A DNA stretch of 64,000 nucleotides. Source: Alphaproteobacteria bacterium. Its GTDB lineage: Bacteria; Pseudomonadota; Alphaproteobacteria; Micropepsales; Micropepsaceae. A model generated the notes under the pieces. The model saw only the letters and a program-made list of their open reading frames with translations. It was not told the origin of the DNA and did not search any database. This document shows, piece by piece, positions 22,214-30,702 of the stretch (position 1 is the stretch's first letter; each line of letters starts with the position of its first letter). Made by a program: the position numbers and the translations under genes. The stretch covers positions 235,665 to 299,664 of the forward strand of contig JAFARO010000013.1 of NCBI GenBank assembly GCA_019245415.1, written 5' to 3'.

Positions 22214-23672
22214 GAGCCGCCTCCGCATCCGAGGTCCACAGATGCTGCGCGGCATAGGCGCGCCACGGCCGCCACGCTTCGGCGCGCGCGAGCAGCGCCT
22301 TCGGCGTCGGCCGTCCGCCCTGCCCTGCCACCGCCGGATGGCGCAGAAGCGCCACATCGGCGGCCGGAAACGCGTCGCCGTCGCGCAGTGCGCGCAACGC
22401 CCAATATTGCGCCGTCCACGGACCGAATCCGGGAAGCGCGGTCAGACGCAGCATCGCTTCTTCATAGGTACCGGTGGGATCGAGCAGGCGCGGATCGGCG
22501 CATGCGGCCTCCGCCAGCGCCTTGAGCGCAGCGATGCGCTGCCTGGGCATCGGCATGGACGAGAGCTCGGCGCTCCTGACGCGCGAAGGCGTCGGAAAGA
22601 TGCGGTGGAGGCGCGCATCGCCGGTGGTCTGCGCATCCACGGTACGGCCCACGCGCCGCACCAGCTCGCTCGCCAGCCTGCGGCCCGCGCTCACCGTCAC
22701 CTGCTGGCCGAAGACCGCGCGGCAGGCGCTTTCGAAACCGTCCCAGGCGCCGGGCGTGCGCAACCCCGGCCGCTTCAAGACGAGCGGTGCAAGTCCGGTG
22801 TCGCTCGATAGATGCGCCCCGATGGCAAGGACGTCGGCGTCAAGATCGAACAAGCGCCTGAGACGCGCCACGATGCCGAGCAGCTTGGAGACATCCGGAA
22901 AGCGGATCGTCGCCTTGAGATGGCCCGCGCCGGGACGGACCTCGACGCTGCCGGCATGGCCGCCGATCTCGATGGTGCGCGCGTAGCGCTCGCGCTCCAC
23001 GATCTCGACGCCGTCGATCGCGCGCGCCGCCAGGAAGCCCGCGATCGCGTCCCAATCGTAGGGGGCGCGATAGCCGAGCTTGAGCGTCACCCCGGATTGG
23101 GGCGCCATATGCTTGCGGCGCAGCTCGCGCGGCGGCTTGCGATAGAGCTTGGCGAACGCGTCGTTGAAGCGGCGCACGCTGCCGAAGCCCGACGCCGACG
23201 CGATCTCGGTCATCGAAAGCTGCGTCTCCTGGATCAACTGCTTGGCGAAGAGGATGCGCCGCGTCTGCGCCACCGCGATCGGCGGCGCGCCCAGATGCTG
23301 GTCGAACAGCCGGCGCAATTGCCGTTCGCCGACGCCCAGACGGTCGGCAAGCGCCTGGACGCCGCTGTCGCCATCGAGCAGTCCCTCGCCGATCAGCGCC
23401 AGCGCGCGCGACACCGTGTTCGAGGTGACGCGCCAGGCGGCGGCATCGGGCGAGATCTCCGGCCGGCAGCGCAGGCACGGACGGAAGCCCGCTTCCTGCG
23501 CCGCTGCTGCGCTCGGGTAGAAGCGCAGGTTTTCGCGCTTGGGCGTGCGCGCGGGACAGATCGGACGGCAATAGATGCCCGTGCTCGTCACGCCGACGAA
23601 CAGCCGCCCGTCGAAAGCGGCATCGCGGATGCAGAGCGCGCGGTAGCACACGTCGTGGGGAGGCAGCGTCAT
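22206..23672 (-). CDS. AdaA-AlkA fusion: alkylation-response regulator and 3-methyladenine glycosylase
   Basis: Three parts are visible in the 488-residue product. First is an Ada N-terminal zinc domain with cysteines at 35, 39, 66 and 69 (YCRPIC and CLRC), one of which accepts methyl from phosphotriesters. Next is an AraC-type HTH (about 85-185; LADRLGVGERQLRRLFDQHL and MTEIASASGFGSVRRFNDAF). Last is an AlkA glycosylase (about 195-480), with the HhH-GPD core LPGFGPWTAQYWALRALRDG and the following Asp in AFPAADVALLR. Such fusions sense methylation, activate their own operon and excise damaged bases. A start 18 bp upstream (23690) is also possible. ogt follows with overlap. Confidence 0.93.
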   Translation of the reverse strand: MTLPPHDVCYRALCIRDAAFDGRLFVGVTSTGIYCRPICPARTPKRENLRFYPSAAAAQEAGFRPCLRCRPEISPDAAAWRVTSNTVSRALALIGEGLLDGDSGVQALADRLGVGERQLRRLFDQHLGAPPIAVAQTRRILFAKQLIQETQLSMTEIASASGFGSVRRFNDAFAKLYRKPPRELRRKHMAPQSGVTLKLGYRAPYDWDAIAGFLAARAIDGVEIVERERYARTIEIGGHAGSVEVRPGAGHLKATIRFPDVSKLLGIVARLRRLFDLDADVLAIGAHLSSDTGLAPLVLKRPGLRTPGAWDGFESACRAVFGQQVTVSAGRRLASELVRRVGRTVDAQTTGDARLHRIFPTPSRVRSAELSSMPMPRQRIAALKALAEAACADPRLLDPTGTYEEAMLRLTALPGFGPWTAQYWALRALRDGDAFPAADVALLRHPAVAGQGGRPTPKALLARAEAWRPWRAYAAQHLWTSDAEAAHG

Positions 23673-23812
23673 GAGAGCCAATATAAGCATCCCCCGCGCA
23701 TTTTGCTGGCCATTTTCGGACGTGGATGGCGGGGATGCGCCGCACTCATGGACGGCCCGGTTGACTGGGGATATCGGCCCGCTCAGGCTGAGCCGGCAGG
23801 ATGGAGAACCGC

Positions 23813-24442
23813 ATGATCACGATCTACGGCGTGGAGCCGACGCGGTCGTTCCGCCCGATCTGGGCGCTGGAGGAACTGGGCATCCCTTACACCGTGCGGC
23901 CCGTCGACCTGCGCAAGCGGATGGAAGACTCGGAGTTCATCGCCGTCAATCCGGCGGGATTCCTTCCGGCGATGCGGGACGGTTCCGTCGGCATGGTCGA
24001 TTCGATCGCCATGCTGGAATACATCGTCGCGCGCCACGACAAGGAGCACAAGCTCGCGCCCGCAGCCGACGACGACGCCTTTGCGCTCTATCAGCAGTTC
24101 CTGCATCTGGGCGAGTCGGGTCTGGCCGCCTATCTCAACATCGTGGTCGCCTGCCGCTTCCTGGCGCCGGCGGAGGAGAAGGAGAACTTCGGCACGCGCG
24201 CGGCGGAGCGCATGTTTTTCAGCCGGCTCTCGTTGGTGTCGCGTCAGCTCGCGCGCGCGCCGATGATGGCAGGCGAAGGCTTCACGGCCGCAGACATCTC
24301 GGTCATCTATGCGCTCGGCATGGCGGAGCGGCTTGGGCTTGCCGACAAATTCGGGCCCGAGATCGCTGAGTATCGCGAACGCATGGCGGCACGGCCGGCT
24401 TATCGGCGCGCTCTTGCGAAATGGTCGCCCCAGGCCGTCTAA
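23813..24442 (+). CDS. Glutathione S-transferase family protein
   Basis: The 209-residue product MITIYGVEPTRSFRPIWALE has a thioredoxin-like N-terminal domain. The GSH-binding segment NPAGFLPAMRDG near residue 46 is followed by VDSIAMLEYI, the Ser-containing loop. An all-helical C-terminal domain carries FTAADISVIYALGMAERLGL (the D-hydrophobic capping box) near 162. ATG 23813 is chosen over ATG 23801 because GGAG then lies at the right distance. Substrate unknown; detoxification of electrophiles is typical. Confidence 0.9.
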   Translation: MITIYGVEPTRSFRPIWALEELGIPYTVRPVDLRKRMEDSEFIAVNPAGFLPAMRDGSVGMVDSIAMLEYIVARHDKEHKLAPAADDDAFALYQQFLHLGESGLAAYLNIVVACRFLAPAEEKENFGTRAAERMFFSRLSLVSRQLARAPMMAGEGFTAADISVIYALGMAERLGLADKFGPEIAEYRERMAARPAYRRALAKWSPQAV

Positions 24443-24531
24443 GCCCCGATTTGACATTCCGTCAGCACCTAAAGCACGCTGGATTCAAAGGGTTGGACCG
24501 CGCCTTCGACAGGGGCGGCCGGGAGGACCGC

Positions 24532-25998
24532 ATGGATCAGGCCGCCGCGCCGCGCGACGACATGACGTCGCTGCGCACCAAGCTCTTCTACGGGCTGGGT
24601 TCGGTCTCCTTCGGCGTCAAGGACAACGGTTTCCAGACCATCCTGTTTCTCTTTTACAACCAGGTCATGCATGTGCCCGGCGGGGTGGTCGGTATCGCCC
24701 TCGCAGTCGCTGTCATGGTCGACGCATTCATCGATCCCGTCGTGGGATACACCTCCGACAATCTGCGCACGCGCTGGGGACGGCGGCACCCTTTGATGTA
24801 TGCGGCGGCGCTGCCCGTGGCGATCAGCTATTTGCTGCTCTGGAACCCGCCCAACTGGTCGCAGCAGGGATTGTTCGTCTATCTCGTCGTCGTCGCCATT
24901 CTTGTTCGTACTCTGATTACATTCTACGAAATTCCGAGCTCGGCGCTCGCGCCGGAGCTCACCCAGGACTACGACCAGCGCACCTCGTTCTTCGGCTTTC
25001 GGCTGTTCTTCGCATGGTATGGCGGGATGACCATGTATGTGCTGGCATTTCGCGTCTTCCTCAGTCCGGATGCACAGCACAAGGTGGGCCAGCTCAATCC
25101 AGCCGGTTACGGCCATTACGGACTCACCGCGGCCATCGTCATGGCGAGCGCGATCCTCATCTCTGCGCTGGGCACGCACCGATTCATTCCGCGCTTGCGG
25201 GTGCCGGAGCAGCGCAAGGGCAAGGTGAAGGATTATTTTCGCGACCTCTTGCGCATCCTCAACAACAAGGCATTCTTCAGCCTGATGCGCGCCGGCATCC
25301 TGTTCTACTTTGCCACCGGTCTTGTTTTTGCGCTCAACACCTATCTGCAGACTTATCTCTGGCAGCTCGACAACAAGCAGATCGCTTTCATCGGGCTGTC
25401 GACCTTCATCGCGGTGACCTTGGGCTTCGCCATCGCCATCCCGGTGTCGCGCCGCTTCGGCAAGCGCGACGGCGGCGTGATCATGTTCCTGATCGGGCTT
25501 GCGATCTCGATCGTGCCGCTGGCGCTCAGGCTGCTCGGCCTGTTCTATCAGAACGGTTCGCCGGCGCTGGTGCCGGCGCTCTTTCTCTTCAATGCGCTTG
25601 GCAGCGCACTCACCATTGGTGCCGGCATTCCGCTGGTGGCGATGATTGCCGACGTCGTCGAGGACAGCGAGATCAGGACCGGCAAGCGCTCCGAGGGCGT
25701 GTTCTTCGCCGGTTCGAGCTTCATGCAGAAGATGGCGTCCGGGCTCGGCCTTTTCGGTTCCGGCATCATCATCTGGGTCTCGCGCTTTCCGGCGAATGCC
25801 GTGCCGGGCAAGGTCGACCCGCACATCGTCTACAATTTTTCCCTGCTCTATCTCATCGTGGTGGTCGGGCTCTATGTCCTGGCGGCGGCGATGCTGCGCC
25901 GCTTCCCGATCACGCGCGAAAGCCACAACGAGAATCTGCGCAAGCTCGCGGGCGAGGTCCCCACTCTGGCCGATGAGCCGGTGGCGCCCAGCGTGTGA
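24532..25998 (+). CDS. GPH-family (MelB-like) MFS symporter
   Basis: The 488-residue membrane protein starts MDQAAAPRDDMTSLRTKLFY after GGGAGG. It has about twelve hydrophobic segments. FIDPVVGYTSDNLRTRWGRR near residue 65 is the GPH-family loop with the conserved Asp residues, followed by HPLMYAAALPVAISYLLL. ALTIGAGIPLVAMIADVVED near residue 350, then SEIRTGKRSEGVFFAGSSF, is the characteristic second-half motif. Members import glycosides, pentosides or hexuronides with a cation; the substrate cannot be told. It stands 89 bp after the GST gene on the same strand. Confidence 0.9.
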   Translation: MDQAAAPRDDMTSLRTKLFYGLGSVSFGVKDNGFQTILFLFYNQVMHVPGGVVGIALAVAVMVDAFIDPVVGYTSDNLRTRWGRRHPLMYAAALPVAISYLLLWNPPNWSQQGLFVYLVVVAILVRTLITFYEIPSSALAPELTQDYDQRTSFFGFRLFFAWYGGMTMYVLAFRVFLSPDAQHKVGQLNPAGYGHYGLTAAIVMASAILISALGTHRFIPRLRVPEQRKGKVKDYFRDLLRILNNKAFFSLMRAGILFYFATGLVFALNTYLQTYLWQLDNKQIAFIGLSTFIAVTLGFAIAIPVSRRFGKRDGGVIMFLIGLAISIVPLALRLLGLFYQNGSPALVPALFLFNALGSALTIGAGIPLVAMIADVVEDSEIRTGKRSEGVFFAGSSFMQKMASGLGLFGSGIIIWVSRFPANAVPGKVDPHIVYNFSLLYLIVVVGLYVLAAAMLRRFPITRESHNENLRKLAGEVPTLADEPVAPSV

Positions 25999-26085
25999 GG
26001 GCGAAAAGCTCAAACGATTTGCGCTTTGCAGCGGTCACACGTCATGGTAGTGTCCCCGCCGTGACCATGGACGAGGGGGCTCGAC

Positions 26086-27318
26086 ATGGCGGTGGGGCGC
26101 ATCGCAGGAATTCTGCAAAGCAAGAGCCGGCGCTATTGGTTGACGGCGGCGCTCGTCCTCGCGGCGACCGTCGCGCTGACTCCTTGGGTGAACGAGCATC
26201 TCAATCTCAATTCGCTCCGCTACAAATTCTTCCAGGTGATGGGGACCTATGCCGCGCGTCAGCTGGAGTCGCGCTACATCAAGGTCGTCGCCGTCACCAA
26301 CGACGATTACATCCATGACGAGCCGCAGGGTTCGAGCCCGATCAATCGCCACTATCTCGCGCGCATCGTCGATGCCCTGCGCCAGGCCAACGTTCAGCTG
26401 ATCGCCCTCGACTTCAACCTGCACATCAAGGATCCCAGCGTCACCGCGGTGTCGGTCGGCGATTTCAGCCACATCGTCAACAAGCAGCAGGTCGACACGC
26501 TCGTCCGCGCGGTGATCGAAGCCGCCGACAACGATATCAAGGTCGTCCTTCCCAAGAACATCGCAATCGAGCCCTACCGGCTGGTGCCGGACATCTACCA
26601 GCCCTACGGCATCTGCACGAAGCTTGTCGCGGACGGACGCTGGGACAATCCCGGTTCCGCCGGCTTCGCCATCTCGCCCAAGGCGGCCCGCAACATCGCG
26701 TGCGGCTATATCCAGCTGCCCTATGACGAGCGGCAGGTGCCGCCGATGCTCGATGTCGGCGAAAAAGGCCGCATCGATTCGCTGTCGCTCGCCATCGCGC
26801 GCGCCAAGGACCCGCGCGCCGCGGCGGCGGTCGGCACGGCCACCAAGTTCGTCACCTATCTGCCCGCGAGCGAGACGGAATCCATCCCCGCCGGAAAACT
26901 GCTCAAGGCCGACCCGGACGTGCTTGACACATTGCGCCACAATGCGGTCGTCGTCGGCGGAATGTGGCTCTCCTCCGACGGCCTGGGCCTGGTCGACGTG
27001 CACGACGCGGTGACCGGACCGATCAGCGGCGTCCTCATCCACGAGAACTTCGCGGAAGGAATTCTGGACGGGAGGCAGGTCGCGCCGCTACCCGAATGGG
27101 TGCTGATCGCCGTGGAGATCGCCGCCGGAATCGTCTTCGCGCTGCTGTTCGCCGCCGTTGCCGACGCCTGGATCAAGCTCGTGCTGCTGGTCGCGATCTC
27201 CGTCATCTTGTTCGCGGCGCAGTGGCTGATCTTTGCGCTTTTCGGAACCTTCTTCGAGGCGTTCCTGCCGCTGCTCGGATTATCGCTGCATTCCATCGTC
27301 GAGAAACTGCTCGAATAG
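26086..27318 (+). CDS. CHASE2 domain protein without an output domain
   Basis: CHASE2 is an extracytoplasmic sensor domain. The 410-residue product has an N-terminal membrane anchor (YWLTAALVLAATVALTPWV, about 18-37). A large periplasmic region follows with the CHASE2-like core (YIKVVAVTNDDYIHDEPQGS, QLIALDFNLH, and VVVGGMWLSSDGLGLVDVHD then TGPISGVLIHENFAEGIL). About three C-terminal membrane segments (about 340-405) follow, and then it stops at KLLE. No kinase, cyclase or GGDEF domain follows in the gene. Two small secreted proteins come next on the same strand, 10 and 350 bp after the stop, so a three-gene unit is likely. An unlinked or partner output is needed if it signals. Confidence 0.8.
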   Translation: MAVGRIAGILQSKSRRYWLTAALVLAATVALTPWVNEHLNLNSLRYKFFQVMGTYAARQLESRYIKVVAVTNDDYIHDEPQGSSPINRHYLARIVDALRQANVQLIALDFNLHIKDPSVTAVSVGDFSHIVNKQQVDTLVRAVIEAADNDIKVVLPKNIAIEPYRLVPDIYQPYGICTKLVADGRWDNPGSAGFAISPKAARNIACGYIQLPYDERQVPPMLDVGEKGRIDSLSLAIARAKDPRAAAAVGTATKFVTYLPASETESIPAGKLLKADPDVLDTLRHNAVVVGGMWLSSDGLGLVDVHDAVTGPISGVLIHENFAEGILDGRQVAPLPEWVLIAVEIAAGIVFALLFAAVADAWIKLVLLVAISVILFAAQWLIFALFGTFFEAFLPLLGLSLHSIVEKLLE

Positions 27319-27328
27319 GAGACTCGCC

Positions 27329-27613
27329 ATGAGACTCAAACTGGCAGGATTGGGTGTTGGGATCGCGCTCGCTGCCGGCGCAGCGGGAAACGCCGCTTGG
27401 GCACAAAACATCCCGGATAAGGACCAACCGGTTTCCAAATCAAGCGACACTGCCCGTAGCGATCGCGATGTCCGTTCTGCCAATCAAGAACGGCAGTCGG
27501 ACGAAGACCGACGGATGCGCAAACAGGAGACAAGTGCAGCGCAAGACAAGGGACCGGTCGGACCCGAGACGGGCGGGGCCGAACACAAACCTCCGCCACC
27601 GCCGCCCAAATGA
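27329..27613 (+). CDS. Small secreted hydrophilic hypothetical protein
   Basis: The 94-residue product begins MRLKLAGLGVGIALAAGAAG with signal-peptide cleavage predicted after AAWA. The mature part is highly charged (RSDRDVRSANQERQSDEDRR) and ends in HKPPPPPPK, so it looks disordered. TAGGAGACTCGCC precedes the ATG, and it starts only 10 bp after the CHASE2 gene, so the two are surely co-transcribed. No family recognised. Confidence 0.75.
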   Translation: MRLKLAGLGVGIALAAGAAGNAAWAQNIPDKDQPVSKSSDTARSDRDVRSANQERQSDEDRRMRKQETSAAQDKGPVGPETGGAEHKPPPPPPK

Positions 27614-27668
27614 AGCGGGACGTCTCGCCTCCAAAACCGCGTTCACCGCAATCCGAAGGAGGATTGAA

Positions 27669-27863
27669 ATGAGAACCATCGCCATCTGCACCATGCTGAC
27701 AGCAATGTTTCTGCCCCTGAATGCCAGCGCGCAGTACGGACCGCCGGCGGGGCCGCCGGTGGTCTCGCCCACCTGGATCAACGGCGTGCTGACCTGTCCG
27801 CCGGGCTACCGCGGTCCGATCAGCTCGACACCCGGCGGCGCGGAAGTGTGCGTCCGCAACTGA
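27669..27863 (+). CDS. Small secreted Pro/Gly-rich hypothetical protein
   Basis: The 64-residue product MRTIAICTMLTAMFLPLNAS has a signal peptide ending at ASA. It then carries a short Pro/Gly-rich mature chain with two cysteines (LTCPPGYRG and AEVCVRN), possibly disulfide-linked in the periplasm. A strong AAGGAGG lies 8 bases before the ATG. It follows the previous small secreted protein by 55 bp. Its stop is 5 bp from the convergent acyl-CoA ligase end. Confidence 0.75.
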   Translation: MRTIAICTMLTAMFLPLNASAQYGPPAGPPVVSPTWINGVLTCPPGYRGPISSTPGGAEVCVRN

Positions 27864-27868
27864 CGCCG

Positions 27869-29599
27869 CTACCCCGCAAAGATCTTCTTCAGTTCCGTCT
27901 TCAGGATCTTGCCGTTGGCATTGCGCGGCAGGGTTTCGGGCCAGAAGACGACCTTCACCGGCACCTTGAAGGCCGCGAGCTTGCCGGCGACGAAGGCGCG
28001 CAGTTCGTCCTCGGTGGTGTGCTGGCCTGGCTTCAAATGCACCACCGCGCCGGGCTCCTCGCCGAGGCTATGATGCGGCACGGCGACGAGCGCCGCGTCC
28101 ATCACCGCGGGATGCTCGTAGAGCACGTTCTCGACCTCGATGCAGTAGATGTTCTCGCCGCCGCGGATCAGCATGTCCTTGGCGCGGTCGATGATGAAGC
28201 AGAAACCTTCCTCGTCGACCCGCGCGAGATCGCCGGTGCGCACCCAGCCGTCGACGAAGGTCTGCGCCGTCGCTTCCGGCTTGTTCCAGTAACCCTTGAC
28301 GATGTTCGGGCCCCGCGCCCACAGCTCGCCAACCTCGTTGAACCCAAGCTCACGGCTGCCTTCCGGCGTCATCACTTTGAGATCGCACACCGGCACCGCC
28401 GGACCGCAGGAATCCGGACGGTGTTCGTAGTCCTCCGCCGAATGCGTGGTGCAGGTGGCCGAGGTCTCGGTCATGCCCCAGCCGTTGCCGGGCAAGGATT
28501 TCGGGAAAGTCTCGACGATCTTGCGCACCAGCTCCGGCGCCGAGGGCGCGCCGCCATAGGCCACGCTCTCGAGCGAGGAGAGATCGTATTTGTGGCGGTT
28601 GGGATGCTCGATCAGCTGCCAGGCGATGGTCGGCACGCCGCCCGCGCCGTTGATCTTCTCGCGCTCGATCAATTGCATCGCGAGCTCCGGCTCCCATTTG
28701 CGCATCAGCACCAGCTTGGCGCCGGCATAGAGCGACGGCCCCATGACGGCAAAGCATCCCGTGGCATGGAAGAAGGGCACCGAGAGCAGGGTGGAGCGCT
28801 GCGGCGCGTTGGGATCGGGCGCCGGCACCGGCTCGCCGCGGCGCAGGAAGTTGCGCGCCGCCGCCGAGGCCGACGAGAAGATGTTGGTCAGCATGTTGCG
28901 GTGGCTGCCGAGTGCGCCTTTCGGTTTGCCGGTGGTACCCGAGGTGTAGAGGATCGTCGCGTCGTCTTCGGGCGCGAGCGACACGCTGGGAAGTTCGCCT
29001 GCGGGCAGCTTGCCCCAATCGTTGACCTTGCCGAGCACGTCCTCGAGCCGCCGCACGATCGGATGCGGAAGCTCGTCCGGATAGCGGCTGACATAGACGC
29101 GCTTCAGGTCGGGGCAGTTGACGATATGCTCGCCGATGCGCTCCAGCCGCTCGGCATCGACGAAGGCGATCTTGCTGCCCGAATCGACCAGTCCGTATTC
29201 GAGCTCCGGTCCCGTCCACCACGCGTTCAAAGGCGTCACGATGGCGCCGACGATGGCGCTGCCGAAAAAGATCGCCGCCCATTCCGGCAGGTTGCGCATG
29301 ATGATGGCAACGCGGTCGCCCTTCTTCACGCCCTGTGCGGTCAGCTCGGCGGCGACCGCGAGCGTGGCCCGCGAGAACGACTCGAAGCCGGCGCGGTCGT
29401 CCTCATAGACCAAGAACGTCTTGTCGCCATGGCCGCGGCCGAGCACGAAGAGGTCGCGCAAGGTGGGCGGGGTGTTCTTCCACACCCGGGTGGGAATGCC
29501 GCGGATCACGGCCTCGTCCATCTCGAAGGGCGAACCGGGCTGGGTGAGCAGCCGGTGCGCCTCGGCAATGGACATCGCGGGCCAGGGCTTGGGATTCAT
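27869..29599 (-). CDS. Acyl-CoA synthetase (AMP-binding, class I adenylate-forming)
   Basis: The enzyme activates a carboxylic acid with ATP and CoA via an acyl-AMP. The 576-residue product has the P-loop ILYTSGTTGKPKGALGSHRN near residue 205, GWGMTETSATCTTHSAEDYE near 370, the hinge VRTGDLARVDEEGFCFIIDR near 455 and the final catalytic lysine region LPRNANGKILKTELKK near 560. The length suits fatty-acid or aromatic acyl-CoA ligases; the substrate is undetermined. It is a single leftward gene. Confidence 0.92.
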   Translation of the reverse strand: MNPKPWPAMSIAEAHRLLTQPGSPFEMDEAVIRGIPTRVWKNTPPTLRDLFVLGRGHGDKTFLVYEDDRAGFESFSRATLAVAAELTAQGVKKGDRVAIIMRNLPEWAAIFFGSAIVGAIVTPLNAWWTGPELEYGLVDSGSKIAFVDAERLERIGEHIVNCPDLKRVYVSRYPDELPHPIVRRLEDVLGKVNDWGKLPAGELPSVSLAPEDDATILYTSGTTGKPKGALGSHRNMLTNIFSSASAAARNFLRRGEPVPAPDPNAPQRSTLLSVPFFHATGCFAVMGPSLYAGAKLVLMRKWEPELAMQLIEREKINGAGGVPTIAWQLIEHPNRHKYDLSSLESVAYGGAPSAPELVRKIVETFPKSLPGNGWGMTETSATCTTHSAEDYEHRPDSCGPAVPVCDLKVMTPEGSRELGFNEVGELWARGPNIVKGYWNKPEATAQTFVDGWVRTGDLARVDEEGFCFIIDRAKDMLIRGGENIYCIEVENVLYEHPAVMDAALVAVPHHSLGEEPGAVVHLKPGQHTTEDELRAFVAGKLAAFKVPVKVVFWPETLPRNANGKILKTELKKIFAG

Positions 29600-29730
29600 G
29601 GTGCTCTCTCAGGGCAATAGCGGTGAGTCAGAGAATGTCATCGGAGCGCCGCGGATGCAAAGTGGGCGCCATTGTCCGAAGGGGATCGATATCTGGTATC
29701 GTGCCAAGATTGCAGAGATCGGGGAATGGC

Positions 29731-30090
29731 GTGCCCAACAGAAACCTCACTCCAGAAGAACTCGTAAACGCAAAGGTCTTGCTGGAGGAAGTTCGCCGCC
29801 GACTGGCTGAGCTTGCCGACGGTGACGAGGGGGCGCTCTTTGCATACCGCCGCAAGATCGCAAAGGAACTGCAATACGACGAGCGAGGAAAGCCAGGGGA
29901 GCGCCGATTGTTGAAGGCTAGAAAGATTGGCGAGCAGGGCGGGAAATGTCCGCTTTGCGATGAAATATTGCCCGAGAAAAATTCGGTACTAGACCGTCTT
30001 AGCGCAATGGATGGATATACTCTGAAGAATACTCGCGTACTATGTCCGCGTTGCGATACCAATGTGCAAAGAGAACGTGGATATAAGTAG
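29731..30090 (+). CDS. Small HNH/zinc-finger-like hypothetical protein
   Basis: From GTG 29731 the 119-residue product reads VPNRNLTPEELVNAKVLLEE, then DEGALFAYRRKIAKELQYDE. The C-terminal part has two Cys-x-x-Cys pairs (GKCPLCDEILPEKNSVLDR and NTRVLCPRCDTNVQRERGYK), as in HNH-type zinc ribbons, with an Asp-Arg between them. A His nucleophile is not evident, so nuclease activity is uncertain. GGGGAA lies before the GTG. The open frame extends 36 codons further upstream, but that part looks unlike protein. It is AT-richer than the surrounding genes, suggesting transfer. Confidence 0.65.
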   Translation: MPNRNLTPEELVNAKVLLEEVRRRLAELADGDEGALFAYRRKIAKELQYDERGKPGERRLLKARKIGEQGGKCPLCDEILPEKNSVLDRLSAMDGYTLKNTRVLCPRCDTNVQRERGYK

Positions 30091-30702
30091 GATGGAATGA
30101 GCCTGCTTGCCGAATCGGGTTCTTCCAATGCGCGGCTCGGACGCCTCGGAGTTGGTGGCGCTCAAGTGGTGGCTAGGAAAGTTAACGGCCCTTTCGCACG
30201 CGCAGCGAAAATAAAGTTGGATCGACCCCTTGAACCGTCACGGTCGAAATCCCATTTCCGCTAAATCCCCACAGGTGCGAGACGACCGGAGCAGCCGCCG
30301 CGGCGCATGCAAAACGCCGAGCGGCCGCTGGTCTTTCGCGACACCGACGCAGAAGGAAAACCGCCACGAACCCAGCGAAAAAATAAATTTTGCCGCTTGC
30401 TGCGATGCGACAAAACCCGCGTCCCGGTCGGCAGGCTAGGTGCGCCTGAATTGAACCTCCCGCCGATGGATCGAGACGGAGCAGACCGTTTGACAAACCG
30501 GACCAATAGCTTGAGCCGAAAGCGGGAGGTTGAACCGCGATTTCATCGATTTGGGGATCGGCTTCCCGATGGGAAGGTTGACCTCAAGCTGCGTCCGCGC
30601 CCGTGAAGCTGCTTCAGCAGCTGCCCTTGGTGGCGAAGCTCGGCTGCGACGCGTCGAAGGATTGGCCGCCCTGGAGCGGCCCTACGAAACCCACTTCGAA
30701 GA
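30091..30702. other. Intergenic region, nothing recognised
   Basis: About 610 bp separate the zinc-finger-like gene and the GloVer-repeat gene. Short frames occur on both strands (for example 30182-30496 minus), but none has a ribosome site, a recognisable product or coding-like composition. No strong hairpin-plus-T-run terminator was seen. Confidence 0.5.

Noticed and set aside
29623..29730. Longer N-terminus for the zinc-finger-like protein
   Set aside because: The extra 36 codons look like untranslated sequence. GTG 29731 with GGGGAA upstream gives an N-terminus (PNRNLTPEEL) that looks like the family's.
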